IMG/VR virus record: IMGVR_UViG_3300043438_001088
Location: 1-25,418 of that record
Length of the DNA: 25,418 nt
Source: a virus
Strand: one strand, 5' to 3'
The position numbers and the translations under genes were made by a program. This document shows, piece by piece, positions 1-8,893 of this stretch. Position 1 is the stretch's first letter; each line of letters starts with the position of its first letter. Under the pieces are notes generated by a model, which was not told where the DNA came from, did no database searches, and was given only the letters and a program-made list of their open reading frames with translations.

Positions 1-369
1 CTCTTTAAAGTCGTTTCTATACCCTCTATAAACCGATTCTACGACCTCATTAAAGATAAATGGTTTCCCATTCTCTTCAAATGATACCCACTCATAATCT
101 AATCCTATGGTGTTTAAATACCTATTGTCTAAAACCAATGTATTGATATGGACTATTTTGGATATGTCGAATTTCTCTAACTTCTTTGCGTCTATGTGAT
201 TAAAATTAATTATTCCATCACTTCCGTCACTTTGTCTATAATAAATAAACGATAAACGATTTCCCAATGGGTGTGCTCTATGAGAACTCCATACAGGAAC
301 TATAAGGTCAATATTTACATTACCCTTTAAAAACAAAAGTAGGGTATGTTTATCTTCAATTAGATTCAT
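1..369 (-). CDS. Unidentified protein, C-terminus cut by window edge
   Basis: An open frame of 123 codons runs from an ATG at 367-369 to the window edge without a stop, so the C-terminus is missing. The product begins MNLIEDKHTLLLFLKGNVNI and contains the segment VPVWSSHRAHPLGNRLSFIY. It has no signal peptide or membrane segment, and I recognise no motif. It lies 39 bases downstream of the PhyH-type gene on the same strand, so it is probably cotranscribed. The coding character is good: normal amino-acid mix, no stops and the same strand as all its neighbours. The leader contains AGTAGGG close to the ATG, one of the few leaders here that could pair with 16S rRNA. I assign no function. Confidence 0.7.
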   Translation of the reverse strand, partial: MNLIEDKHTLLLFLKGNVNIDLIVPVWSSHRAHPLGNRLSFIYYRQSDGSDGIINFNHIDAKKLEKFDISKIVHINTLVLDNRYLNTIGLDYEWVSFEENGKPFIFNEVVESVYRGYRNDFKE

Positions 370-408
370 ACCCTACTAATATACTAAAAATATTTTGATT
401 TACAAAAT

Positions 409-1185
409 TTATTCTCCCCAATGTTTTTGTTTCATCTCATAGATGTCAATTGGTTCTCTTTTCATTTGGTTACCTGGATTGAAATATGCACCTTTCTTTA
501 AATAACCACATAAGAAGTTTCTTCTCATTCTTGTTGTATCACCATTTGGTTCACTACCATGCACTACATGAGAATGTAACAATGCTACTTGTCCTTTTCT
601 TAAATATCCCTCAATCTTACGGAAATCATGTCCTTCCGGCATCACACAACTCTTGCCTCTCTCACTTCTCCAATTACCTGTATTTGTTTTCTTTCTTTCC
701 TCATTATCTTCAATTGGTAATGTAGGCAATCTATGAGAACCTTCATAATTCCAAACTGCTCCATTTTCAGGGTCGTGATTATCTAATGCTAATGCAGTAT
801 TTACAATTTCGTTATGTCCACAACCTGTGTAAAATGCGTTTTGATGTTGGTCTCTTCCTAATTCACCTTTTGGTTTGTAGTATGCCCAAGTTTGCATTCC
901 AACAATATCACCTTCCATTAAAAATTCACAAGCTTCTAAAATTTTTGGATGTGAAAACATCTTTTCAATTTTTTCAGAAACTTTGTGTGGATGCATGATT
1001 GGTTCAAACTCTTGCCACTTTTCAGGCTCAATTTTATTTCTTTCTAATCTTAATCTATCTAATTCCGCATTTAATTCATTAACCTCATCTTCGGTTAATA
1101 ATTCTAAAACTGTCCAACCTCTATATCTCCAATCAAAGGTCATTTGTTGTCTTTCCTCAACGGATAAGTGTTTGTATTCTTTCAT
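409..1185 (-). CDS. Phytanoyl-CoA dioxygenase (PhyH)-like 2-oxoglutarate/Fe(II) oxygenase, altered iron ligand
   Basis: The 258-residue protein has the PhyH cupin layout. GRDQHQNAFY lies at 111-119, the ALALDNHDPENGAVW core at 131-145 with GSHR at 149-152, and the distal VVHGS at 207-211 is followed by TRMRRNF at 218-224. In this family the first motif is normally HxD, supplying two iron ligands. Here it is H114-Q115-N116, with AAC at the third codon, so the carboxylate ligand is missing. H209 remains as the distal His, and an Arg at 219-222 should bind 2-oxoglutarate. PhyH enzymes hydroxylate small molecules or lipids, and phages carry them as accessory genes; the substrate is unknown. The Asp-to-Asn change could lower activity, change chemistry or reflect a non-catalytic role. 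The leader lacks a Shine-Dalgarno sequence. Confidence 0.85.
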   Translation of the reverse strand: MKEYKHLSVEERQQMTFDWRYRGWTVLELLTEDEVNELNAELDRLRLERNKIEPEKWQEFEPIMHPHKVSEKIEKMFSHPKILEACEFLMEGDIVGMQTWAYYKPKGELGRDQHQNAFYTGCGHNEIVNTALALDNHDPENGAVWNYEGSHRLPTLPIEDNEERKKTNTGNWRSERGKSCVMPEGHDFRKIEGYLRKGQVALLHSHVVHGSEPNGDTTRMRRNFLCGYLKKGAYFNPGNQMKREPIDIYEMKQKHWGE

Positions 1186-1255
1186 AACTTAATTTGTTTG
1201 TATAATTAAATATAATCAAAATTATTTTAATTACCAAATTTTTATATGATTTTTA

Positions 1256-1630
1256 TCATTTATAAAATTGTAATAAGTTTGGTAAGTACAATCCTATGTT
1301 TCTTATTTTATTAGAAGTTAAGTTGATGATTTGTTTATTTGTAATTTCAACACCTACATCCGATAATTCTCCTACTTTGTTATATACAGTTTCTTTTGGG
1401 CCTGTTATTCTCCATTTTAAATCTGCAACTTTCCAAAATGGATTATCTCTCAATTCATCATGTACTTCTTCCGATACTTCAAAAACAAAACCATTTGAAT
1501 CATTTGTTTTTTGAATAAAATATCTTCTAATAAACCCATTATCATAATCAAATTCAGTTGGAATTGGAATTACAGTTTTTGGAATTTGTAATGTAAAGTT
1601 TTCAATATTTCTTGCAACATCTTTGTACAT
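1256..1630 (-). CDS. Small conserved-type phage tail/baseplate protein, function unknown
   Basis: The 124-residue soluble protein has no signal peptide or membrane helix. It begins MYKDVARNIENFTLQIPKTV and ends in GLYLPNLLQFYK. The middle part (about 70-110) reads as beta strands, with a WRITGPKETVY segment. It starts 11 bases after the stop of the hub-like gene and is the last gene of the tail-baseplate run, so a minor tail or baseplate role is likely from position alone. I do not recognise the family with certainty. The sequence TATAAATA lies three bases before the ATG, too close to be a promoter for this start. No convincing terminator follows. Confidence 0.75.
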   Translation of the reverse strand: MYKDVARNIENFTLQIPKTVIPIPTEFDYDNGFIRRYFIQKTNDSNGFVFEVSEEVHDELRDNPFWKVADLKWRITGPKETVYNKVGELSDVGVEITNKQIINLTSNKIRNIGLYLPNLLQFYK

Positions 1631-1641
1631 ATTATTTATAT

Positions 1642-3888
1642 TTAAACACCATATCTAAACTCACCTTCGATTTCGGTAGTCCATCCTTGGTCTGTGTTTA
1701 TTACATTTTTAGTATTGGTTATTTGAAATTGTCCTAATTTATTATATTGTTCAGGTATACCATCTATTTTAAATGTTTCACCACAAGTTATACCACTAAT
1801 ACCATCTATTGTCAAATTTACTTTTATTGGAGTCACTAATTCATATCTACTTCTAAAATCTTCAGTATTTAACCCAAGTGTTGTATTTATAAAACTATAA
1901 TCTTCATAAATCAATGTTCGTATATCTCCTTTTTTGAATTTAAATTTATTTTGAAAATTATTATAAGATTTAAGTTTTGATTCTTTTTCAGTATCTTCTT
2001 TTTTCTTTACATCATCCTTATCGTCATTATTTGCTTTTACCTTAGTATTTATAATTTGTTGATATTCTATTTCATTTATAGAAAAATATCCATCAGCAGT
2101 TGAAAATGCAGAGTAATCTATACTTTGATATAATTCTTCGAAATTGATACTAGTACCAACTTCTTTATTTCCTTCTTTTATCATTTTTCTATTTGCTAAA
2201 AATTTAGCTGAGTTAAATATAGTTGCCGCAGCTACTTGGTCTGTTAATTCAAAGTTAAATTTAAAATCTCTAACATTGGAATTTATAGTAGTTGGTTTAA
2301 ATCTATATTCTTTTCTATTGTTAAGTTGTTCCGTATTTAATGAATATAATTTTGTATCTATGACCGTTTGATTTGCTCCTTCATATAACGACCCAATCCT
2401 CAATTTAAATAAGCCGAAAGAAGTTTTATTTATTCTATCCAATATGTCAACAATAAAATCTATATTTTTTGAATTTCTTTCCCAAGCTTCTCCAACAACT
2501 TTATAAGATACAAAAATATTTAATGCATTTCCAATTTTCAAATCAGTTAATTTTTTATCATTTTTATCTTTAATTTCTACAATTTTAACTATTTTATTAT
2601 CACCTAGTGAGTCTATAAATGATACTTCTTTATTTGGAATTAAAGATATTTTATTATTACCAACACCAATACTACCATCCACTTTACCATTACTTATTTT
2701 TTCAATTAAACCGGATCCTGAATTAAATGTAAATTCTGGTAAATTTTCATTTGGAAATATTATATCACTATCCGTTGATATCATATTGTTATGTACAGTT
2801 ATTGGAATTATTCTTTCATTTGAATCTTTTATTTTAAAATAATTATCTTTAAATAAAATAAAATCCTCATCATTTCCTTGATTTGCTGTATTATTTCCTA
2901 AGATTTCTAATATGAATTTTAAAGACAAATATGGTTCGTTTGATGCCGTTTTATCTATCTCATCTTCATTTATTTTACCCCAGTTAAAAAAATGATTTTT
3001 CCAGTCACTTTCTTTTAAATCATCTATCATTTTTTTGTATAATCCAGGTAAATCATTTAACAACTTACCTCTAAACTGGTCCCATTGAGGTACATCTTTT
3101 GATGGTGAATCGAATGATTTATATTTTGTAATAAATGCTTTTGGTAATGCCAAATTATATTCATTAGATTGTGCAACTTCCAATTGTACCGCATATGTCC
3201 CATCTTGTTCAATTGAATAACTATAATTTATTAATTTACCCGCAACTCTAGCATATGAACCATTTGATGTTTTACATGCTTTTAAATATTTACCAAATTG
3301 ATTGATATTTGGGTTCGTAAATGATTTAAAACTTTCAACAAATTTTCCATAATCCGATTTTGGAATCATTACTTCATTTAATGAGTAAGATGATGAATTA
3401 TCTCCGTATTCAATTAGTATATGCATACCCGCTTTACAAAAAAACAATTCAAACATTTCAAGTTGTTTTAATGAAAAACATCTAACATTTACCATTGCAG
3501 TTAATAGAGTGTTATTAGTTCCATCAGTATTGATATCAACGGATTCGATAATTGGCATAGATATTTTTCTACCATATTCTCCGACTGCAGTTATTGCTTT
3601 TCCAGTAAAGTCAAATCCAACTAATGTTTCACCTAATGAATAATTGAAAGTAGGATTAATTTGATTTGATATTATACAACCACTATATTCGGCTTTGCGA
3701 GTACCTGATAAAATTTCTTTTGCTCGGTCAATGCCTTCTTGTTTCGTTGTTATCGGTTCAGACTTAATCACTTTTGCACCAGAAGTCATAATCACAAATG
3801 GCATTTTTGTATTTGATACTTTTGAATTATATTCTCTTCCTTCTAAAATATCTACTACCCATTTTTTGAGAGGTGCTAAGTAAATCAT
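1642..3888 (-). CDS. Putative baseplate hub-like tail protein (gp27/gp5-type position)
   Basis: The 748-residue protein starts MIYLAPLKKWVVDILEG. An N-terminal beta-rich region (about 80-250) contains ESVDINTDG, a run like those of phage hub proteins, and LFFCKAGMHILIEYGDNS near 150. A highly charged Lys/Asp/Glu linker follows at about 616-654. The last 60 residues have the pattern IDGISGI, CGETFKIDGIPEQY, FQIT and GWTTEIEGEFR. That C-terminal pattern is typical of hub proteins of contractile tails, which form the trimeric ring under the tube and hold the spike. It starts five bases after the LysM/gp53-like gene and follows the tape-measure and tube-baseplate genes, matching a baseplate operon. 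No lysozyme motif was seen. The hub assignment rests on C-terminal pattern, size and order, so moderate confidence. Confidence 0.62.
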   Translation of the reverse strand: MIYLAPLKKWVVDILEGREYNSKVSNTKMPFVIMTSGAKVIKSEPITTKQEGIDRAKEILSGTRKAEYSGCIISNQINPTFNYSLGETLVGFDFTGKAITAVGEYGRKISMPIIESVDINTDGTNNTLLTAMVNVRCFSLKQLEMFELFFCKAGMHILIEYGDNSSSYSLNEVMIPKSDYGKFVESFKSFTNPNINQFGKYLKACKTSNGSYARVAGKLINYSYSIEQDGTYAVQLEVAQSNEYNLALPKAFITKYKSFDSPSKDVPQWDQFRGKLLNDLPGLYKKMIDDLKESDWKNHFFNWGKINEDEIDKTASNEPYLSLKFILEILGNNTANQGNDEDFILFKDNYFKIKDSNERIIPITVHNNMISTDSDIIFPNENLPEFTFNSGSGLIEKISNGKVDGSIGVGNNKISLIPNKEVSFIDSLGDNKIVKIVEIKDKNDKKLTDLKIGNALNIFVSYKVVGEAWERNSKNIDFIVDILDRINKTSFGLFKLRIGSLYEGANQTVIDTKLYSLNTEQLNNRKEYRFKPTTINSNVRDFKFNFELTDQVAAATIFNSAKFLANRKMIKEGNKEVGTSINFEELYQSIDYSAFSTADGYFSINEIEYQQIINTKVKANNDDKDDVKKKEDTEKESKLKSYNNFQNKFKFKKGDIRTLIYEDYSFINTTLGLNTEDFRSRYELVTPIKVNLTIDGISGITCGETFKIDGIPEQYNKLGQFQITNTKNVINTDQGWTTEIEGEFRYGV

Positions 3889-3893
3889 ATAAC

Positions 3894-4190
3894 TTATCTA
3901 TTAATTCTTTCAAATTCGTTTAATATCGAACTTATGTCCGATGGTATTCTTAATTGTCTACCTGGTTCTATCGATAAAGATGCATCGTTTAAATTATTTG
4001 CAACCGATATTATCCACCAATATGAAGTATTGCCATAATACTTTGATGCCAATAAGTCCAATCTATCCGACTGAGTTGATATAATGTATATATCGTTATC
4101 GGTTGGTTTAACTTTTGGATATATAGTTGATTCAAAATATTGTTTTTGTGTTTCTTTTTCTTTTAATATTTTACTATATGTATATCTCAT
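3894..4190 (-). CDS. LysM-like small baseplate protein (gp53 / tail protein X type)
   Basis: The 98-residue protein has a LysM-like core at about 50-87: DRLDLLASKYYGNTSYWWII, then ANNLND, then PGRQLRIP. This D-LA-YYG-yWWiI-N-PG-LrIP pattern is shared by tail protein X and by the gp53-type baseplate proteins of T4-like phages. In those systems the LysM fold acts as a structural or peptidoglycan-related module that joins baseplate parts; enzymatic activity is not expected. It begins 16 bases after the tube-baseplate gene and ends five bases before the hub-like gene, so the three are almost certainly cotranscribed. Confidence 0.78.
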   Translation of the reverse strand: MRYTYSKILKEKETQKQYFESTIYPKVKPTDNDIYIISTQSDRLDLLASKYYGNTSYWWIISVANNLNDASLSIEPGRQLRIPSDISSILNEFERINR

Positions 4191-4206
4191 TTATTAATAA
4201 TTTTGA

Positions 4207-5871
4207 TTATAACGAATTCAATGGTATTATTTTTCCAACAGGTGCATTTCTTTGTGATAGTATGTTACCATTAGCATCATATGTAATTTGATTTCTACGC
4301 TCTCCTTTTGTTACTCTACCCCAGTCCGTTCTATCACCAACCTCATCCAGTTTTGGTTTAACTTTAATAGGATTTGGGCCTAATACCAATGCAGGATTTT
4401 TTACAACACTTGAAGCTGGTTGTGTGTCTAATGTATCTCTAGAATCATCAAATTGATATGTAATCGTATTATCACTTTTTATTTTATGATTTTCAATTAT
4501 AGTCATTTCAAATGAAACATCTACAAAAGTTGGATATATTATATTAATATCGTTCTTTTCAAAATTTGGATTGGATGTTGCCCAAGGTGCGTCTTGTGGA
4601 ACCGTTATTGACAAATTTGAAACAAATCCTTTTATATTTTTATACAAATTACCAATAGTAAGTTCAATAGTATTTGGTGTAAATACCAATGGTGAATAAT
4701 TTCCAGTACTCAATGGTATAGTTACTAAATCAGTTGATGGGTATACCAAATTTCTTAATAAATTTAACTTATCTTGCATAACATATTGTTGAGTATTGTT
4801 TAAGTAATAAACTCTAAAATCAAATCCTATCTTTCTCTCAACACCGGTGTATCTGTAATTATTAAAAGGTGAACCCACATATCTAAATGAACTCCATTCA
4901 GGAGTCATATTATCTTGTATGTCAGTAACGGTTGCCGGAAATAGTAAATGATTTGGCTTTCCTTCTACTTTTATTTGTATAAATTGTAAATTATTTCCAG
5001 TATTTTGAGATACAATTTCTCCTAATCTTTTATAATCGACCAGACTTTCTCTTAATAATGCATTATCTATTAAATAATCTCTGTTAGGATTTCCTTTTTC
5101 ATCATATTTTATCCCAATTTTTTTTGCATCAACTAATTTATTTCCTACTTTTATAAATTTACTTCCAGGTTCTTCTAATGTATTTAGTACTCTATTACCT
5201 GTATTTAAATTTTTTGAATTTTTTAGTTTATCAGTTAAATCACCAATGTTGGTTTTCCTTCTAGAAGTTAATGCTCTTATTGCAACATTTTTTACTGCAT
5301 TTTGAGCTGCGGATGTAATTACTCCTACTGCATTTATTGCAATGGTAGATGGATTTCCTTTTAATAAACCAGTAAGTGCATTTGATGTTGCAGGTTCTTG
5401 TGATACTGCATATTTTGTTTTTCCACCTTCGACTGCGTATTTTAAACCATTCCAATCACCATTTATGGGTTGGCCATTTATTGAAACGGATGATGCACCT
5501 GCAATACCTGTGCCGTCTGCATTTGCAGGGAATATGGTGTCTGATGGTCTATTTGCAGAACCTCCCAATAAATTACCTAAAAATCTACCAACGACACCTC
5601 CTCCTGCATTATTGGTATCTACATATCTTGCACCCCTTACAGCTAAAGTTCTTGCAGGGTCTACTGAACCTTTAGTTGATATTCTTACTAAATCTGACCC
5701 GTATAATGTTGGTAGTTGTTTGTAAAATAAAACTGTTGGGCCTTTTGGAGATAATTCCGCTGAAGCAACATCTTTAACTTGTTGTCCTAAATTATTTCCT
5801 TTTTGAATGGTTTCTATTGGTTTAACACCCTTATATCCATTCAATAATAAATCTCTAAGAAATTGAGCCAT
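4207..5871 (-). CDS. Putative tail tube-baseplate junction protein (gp48/gp54-like)
   Basis: The 554-residue protein has a low-complexity Gly/Ala/Asn-rich N-terminal half and a structured part at about 295-465. That part contains LLFPATVTDIQDNMTPEWSS, then VGSPFNNYRYTGVERKIGF, a helix, LLRNLVYPST and VSNLSITVPQ. The series P-W, V-G-P, Y-G-R-I-F, L-YPS recurs in tail-tube initiator and baseplate proteins of contractile tails, which have tube-like folds. The gene follows the tape measure, where T4 carries genes 48 and 54. The nonamer ATATTTATA lies about 16 bases before the start, and the leader has no Shine-Dalgarno sequence. The exact gp48 versus gp54 identity cannot be decided by eye. Confidence 0.58.
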   Translation of the reverse strand: MAQFLRDLLLNGYKGVKPIETIQKGNNLGQQVKDVASAELSPKGPTVLFYKQLPTLYGSDLVRISTKGSVDPARTLAVRGARYVDTNNAGGGVVGRFLGNLLGGSANRPSDTIFPANADGTGIAGASSVSINGQPINGDWNGLKYAVEGGKTKYAVSQEPATSNALTGLLKGNPSTIAINAVGVITSAAQNAVKNVAIRALTSRRKTNIGDLTDKLKNSKNLNTGNRVLNTLEEPGSKFIKVGNKLVDAKKIGIKYDEKGNPNRDYLIDNALLRESLVDYKRLGEIVSQNTGNNLQFIQIKVEGKPNHLLFPATVTDIQDNMTPEWSSFRYVGSPFNNYRYTGVERKIGFDFRVYYLNNTQQYVMQDKLNLLRNLVYPSTDLVTIPLSTGNYSPLVFTPNTIELTIGNLYKNIKGFVSNLSITVPQDAPWATSNPNFEKNDINIIYPTFVDVSFEMTIIENHKIKSDNTITYQFDDSRDTLDTQPASSVVKNPALVLGPNPIKVKPKLDEVGDRTDWGRVTKGERRNQITYDANGNILSQRNAPVGKIIPLNSL

Positions 5872-5887
5872 TTATAATTTTATTTAT

Positions 5888-5896
5888 TATAAATAT
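5888..5896 (-). promoter_or_regulatory. ATATTTATA element before the tube-baseplate gene
   Basis: The coding strand reads AAGATATTTATAATAAATAAAA, ending about 16 bases before the ATG at 5871. It is one of nine identical nonamers and stands before the gene group 5871 to 1256. It could be a late promoter core or a leader element. Confidence 0.45.
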
Positions 5897-5918
5897 CTTA
5901 TATTATAATTTATTGGGA

Positions 5919-8399
5919 TTATCTACTTATTGGTTTTTGTTGTGTTGATATTTTTTCAATTCTACTCTTAACTTCTTTGCCATCTAATAATAATTTCATA
6001 TCACCAAATTTAAGTTCATTAAATCTTGATGCAGCAGCTGTTAATGCTTGAATATTTTGTAATAATTGAGTTTGTAAAGTTGATTGAGTATCTATGGTTT
6101 GTAAAGATGTGGTTGCACCAGATAATGATTTAGTTTGTGAATCTGCGTTTGTCGTAATTTTTTGTTGAAGTTTTTGTGATTCTATCCCCAAATTTATTAT
6201 CTCTTGTTGTTTGTCTGGCATTTTAGTAAAATAATCTACACCTTTACTAATTGGTGGCGTTATTGAACCATTTTTTACATTATCCGTTACAGGTGTGGTT
6301 CCAATTGGTCTATTTTTAATTCCTGTTATTTCTGAAAGAAACATTGTATTTATTAATTCCGAAGCTTTAGCACCCTGTGTTCTTATAAAATTTATAGCGT
6401 CTTGTGTATATTTTTGAGCTTCTATTTGTTGTGCAACTGTATCTGTTTTTTCTAATATTAATTTAGCTAAATCCAATTCACTCATTTCACCCATTTGCTT
6501 TACTTGAAGGATTGCACTTTTTATATTAAATGTGGCGGCCGCATCTTTAAATGTATCTAAAAACGCAGCATTAGATGGTGCATTTACTTTTTTTCCTGAT
6601 TCGTATTTTGCGGCCAATCCTCCCATTTGTATTGAAGACCCTACTGTTTTTTGTAACATATCCGTTGTAAACAATCCTTGAGCTCTTGCTTTTTCTGCCA
6701 ATCCCGTTGCGTTAAACGCTCTTTGTGCACCTTCAATATCATTTGCTGCTATTAGAGCACGGACTTCAGATAAATCTACATTTTCACCCAACATAGCGGA
6801 TAGTTGCATTTCTGATTTAATACTATCTTTATAATTAAGAACCATATTTTTACCATCTTCTGCAATTTCTGCGAAAGAAACACCCATCATTCTAAGTGCT
6901 TTTACCTGTTTAGTTAATGCTTGATAACTTTTAATATTATAAATCATTGCTAATTTAGAAGCGTCAGCCATATCTGCTGAGAATGTGGTTGGGTCAATTA
7001 CTCCTGTACTTATTGATGATTGTACTCCTGTGTTTGCTTGTTCACCACCTACTCTATTTAGTTGTCTATATAGTCCAATTTGGGTTCCCAATTCTGATGT
7101 ACTAATTCCCATTTTTTTAGCAAATACTGCTGCATTTGCTGCTAATTTCGGAAAGATTCCTATGTTTGCAGTTTTAGATAAATCATTTAGTGCACTTGTT
7201 ACCGATTCTGCACCAATACCTGCTAACTGCATTTGGTCGGTTGCATAAGGCATTTCACCTAATGCGGCACCAAATAATGCAGTTTTTGATGATTTTTCAA
7301 ATTCATTTGTAAGGCCTTCGAGTTGATATTTAAATTCTATCATTGCTCTTTTGTCAGGTATTGCATTGGCCAATTCAATTTGAATCTTTCGTTGTGTTAA
7401 TGCATTCTCTAATTTGGCTGTGGCCATTGTGTTTGCGGCATCGGCTGCTGCTAAACCTGTACCAAGTATTTGTGCATTAAGTTCTGCTGCAGCTATTACA
7501 CCACCAACGATTGTCATTGTTTTTAAATTTTGACCTGACAACATATCTTTAGATGCTTGTTGTACATTACTAATCAACCCACTTCCTCCTGCAAGACCTC
7601 CTCCAAAAAATCCCCCGACTTCACTTGCAGCATCTATATTTTCAAATTGTTTTTTCATTGCAGCAGCTGCTACTGCATTTTTTTGCATTATTTGTGGGAG
7701 TGAATCTAATAAGCTCTTTATCTCTTCAATACCAGGTATCATAACATCCAATTGATTTAATAAATCTTGGAATCCTTGTTCCGTATTGATTATATTATCT
7801 TGAAATGATTCTGCAGAAATTTGTCCTCTTTTAAGTTGCTTTTCTAGTCCATTTAATACTACTGGGAAATTTTTATAAGTATCCAATGCTTCAATAATAA
7901 TATCTCTTTGATGTCCTTGTATATCTGTATTATTATTTAAAATCGATGTTATACCATTATATTGTGCTTTTGTTTTGTCAACAATTGCTTCTAATGATTT
8001 TGCTTGTACACTTTGACGGCCATATTCATTTGTAATACTAGCTTGCAACCCTTCCAATTCACCAAAGCTATCAACATAATCGGTTAGTTCGGATTTTAAT
8101 GCTTTTATTTTTTTCTTTTGGTCTTCGAATCCAGCATTTGCAATTCTTATATTAGTTTGTAGTTCAGAATATCCACCATTAAATTCTTCTAATAATTTAG
8201 TTAATTGCTTTTCATATTTAATTCTATCTTGCGCCGAAGTGGTGGCTAGTCTTGACTTTGCATTAATTTTATCGTATTGCTCACTTATTTTTGTAAGCTC
8301 TGCTCTTTCTTTAGCATATCCTCTTAAAATTTCTTGTTGTTCTGGTAGGGCCTCTCTTGCAGTCTGTTTAAAGGCTTTACCGGTTGTACCTTTAGCCAT
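5919..8399 (-). CDS. Tail tape measure protein
   Basis: The 826-residue protein is predicted to be mostly alpha-helical. The first 240 residues are charged coiled coil rich in Glu, Lys and Gln. A glycine-rich hydrophobic stretch (GGFFGGGLAGGSGL, about 262-275) and an Ala/Gly-rich helix (TMTIVGGVIAAAELNAQ, about 294-310) follow, then helical Gln/Ala-rich sequence to the end. Length, composition and position between the gp26-like assembly gene and the tube-baseplate gene identify a tape measure, which sets tail length and fills the tube. At the usual 0.15 nm per residue the tail would be about 120 nm, an inference only. The start ATG overlaps the upstream stop by one base (TAATG), indicating translational coupling. 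Confidence 0.82.
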   Translation of the reverse strand: MAKGTTGKAFKQTAREALPEQQEILRGYAKERAELTKISEQYDKINAKSRLATTSAQDRIKYEKQLTKLLEEFNGGYSELQTNIRIANAGFEDQKKKIKALKSELTDYVDSFGELEGLQASITNEYGRQSVQAKSLEAIVDKTKAQYNGITSILNNNTDIQGHQRDIIIEALDTYKNFPVVLNGLEKQLKRGQISAESFQDNIINTEQGFQDLLNQLDVMIPGIEEIKSLLDSLPQIMQKNAVAAAAMKKQFENIDAASEVGGFFGGGLAGGSGLISNVQQASKDMLSGQNLKTMTIVGGVIAAAELNAQILGTGLAAADAANTMATAKLENALTQRKIQIELANAIPDKRAMIEFKYQLEGLTNEFEKSSKTALFGAALGEMPYATDQMQLAGIGAESVTSALNDLSKTANIGIFPKLAANAAVFAKKMGISTSELGTQIGLYRQLNRVGGEQANTGVQSSISTGVIDPTTFSADMADASKLAMIYNIKSYQALTKQVKALRMMGVSFAEIAEDGKNMVLNYKDSIKSEMQLSAMLGENVDLSEVRALIAANDIEGAQRAFNATGLAEKARAQGLFTTDMLQKTVGSSIQMGGLAAKYESGKKVNAPSNAAFLDTFKDAAATFNIKSAILQVKQMGEMSELDLAKLILEKTDTVAQQIEAQKYTQDAINFIRTQGAKASELINTMFLSEITGIKNRPIGTTPVTDNVKNGSITPPISKGVDYFTKMPDKQQEIINLGIESQKLQQKITTNADSQTKSLSGATTSLQTIDTQSTLQTQLLQNIQALTAAASRFNELKFGDMKLLLDGKEVKSRIEKISTQQKPISR

Positions 8400-8647
8400 T
8401 AGTAGTTTTTATTTAATACTTTATCTATTTCAGTTGTATCTAAACCCTTTTTTTCTAAACTATGTTTAATATTAACTAAAGACCTATCCATTGTACTATT
8501 CCAATCAGACCACTTATCTGCTAATTCTGGATTTATTTTTCTCATTTTTTTAATAAAATCTAATTCTTTTTTTTCCGATTTGGATTTTAAAAATGATTTA
8601 AATAATTTATCAAATAAATTTAATTCAACTAATGTTTTTTTTGACAT
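8399..8647 (-). CDS. Small charged protein preceding the tape measure, possible tape-measure partner
   Basis: The 82-residue Lys-rich helical protein begins MSKKTLVELNLFDKLFKSFL and contains KMRKINPELADKWSDWN. It has no signal peptide or membrane segment. Its stop overlaps the tape-measure start as TAATG, and the ATATTTATA element lies 13 bases before its own start. Small proteins in this place in tailed phages often help the tape measure fold or attach, but I recognise no specific family. The role is inferred from position only. Confidence 0.7.
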   Translation of the reverse strand: MSKKTLVELNLFDKLFKSFLKSKSEKKELDFIKKMRKINPELADKWSDWNSTMDRSLVNIKHSLEKKGLDTTEIDKVLNKNY

Positions 8648-8660
8648 GGAAATGATTTAG

Positions 8661-8669
8661 TATAAATAT
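8661..8669 (-). promoter_or_regulatory. ATATTTATA element before the small charged protein and tape measure
   Basis: The coding strand reads GTAATATTTATACTAAATCA, beginning within the stop codon of the frameshift extension and ending 13 bases before the ATG at 8647. It is one of the nine nonamers, and no Shine-Dalgarno sequence follows it. Confidence 0.45.
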
Positions 8670-8836
8670 TACTTTCTTGATGTTTTTGATGAATTACTTT
8701 TTTTAGATGCATTTTCAATTGACTTTTTTTCTATGTCTTTTGTTTTTAATAATTCCCTCCAATAAAATTCTCTTAATTTTATGGGCATGTAGTATAAATC
8801 TTGCCAGTTGAATCCACCATTTGCAAAATAAATCAT
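8669..8836 (-). CDS. Tail-assembly chaperone extension, probably made by frameshift (gp51 position)
   Basis: From the first ATG (8834-8836) this frame encodes 55 residues: MIYFANGGFNWQDLYYMPIK, then LREFYWRELLKTKD and a Lys/Ser-rich tail. The frame stays open upstream to 8893, adding TLPTNYSVVLHEKIFQ, which reads like genuine protein and joins smoothly to the rest. The open frame starts right after a TGA at 8894-8896, beside the seven-T run in the gp26-like gene. The ATG has only a poorly spaced GAGAAAA upstream. This fits an extension reached by a +1 or -2 frameshift, giving a fused product of about 337 residues. Direct initiation at the ATG remains possible. T4 has gene 51 directly after gene 26; homology with gp51 is not shown. 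Confidence 0.6.
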   Translation of the reverse strand: MIYFANGGFNWQDLYYMPIKLREFYWRELLKTKDIEKKSIENASKKSNSSKTSRK

Positions 8837-8870
8837 TTGAAATATTTTCTCATGTAAAACTACGGAATAA

Positions 8871-8893
8871 TTAGTCGGCAGGGTAAAAAAAGT
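8871..8893 (-). other. Candidate programmed frameshift window with a T7 slippery run
   Basis: The coding strand reads AAC TTT TTT TAC CCT GCC GAC TAA in the gp26-like frame. The run of seven T residues is at 8885-8891. A Phe tRNA on the second TTT can move forward one base onto another TTT and continue with ACC CTG CCG ACT. The new frame is closed upstream by a TGA at 8894-8896, so any shift must occur in this 23-base window. The net change is +1, equivalent to -2, the class used by phage Mu (-2) in its tail-assembly genes. Confidence 0.55.

Noticed and set aside
1196-1255. AT-rich inverted repeats after the 124-residue gene as a terminator
   Set aside because: Only short, A/T-only stems with poor stability; the sequence is too AT-rich for this to mean much.
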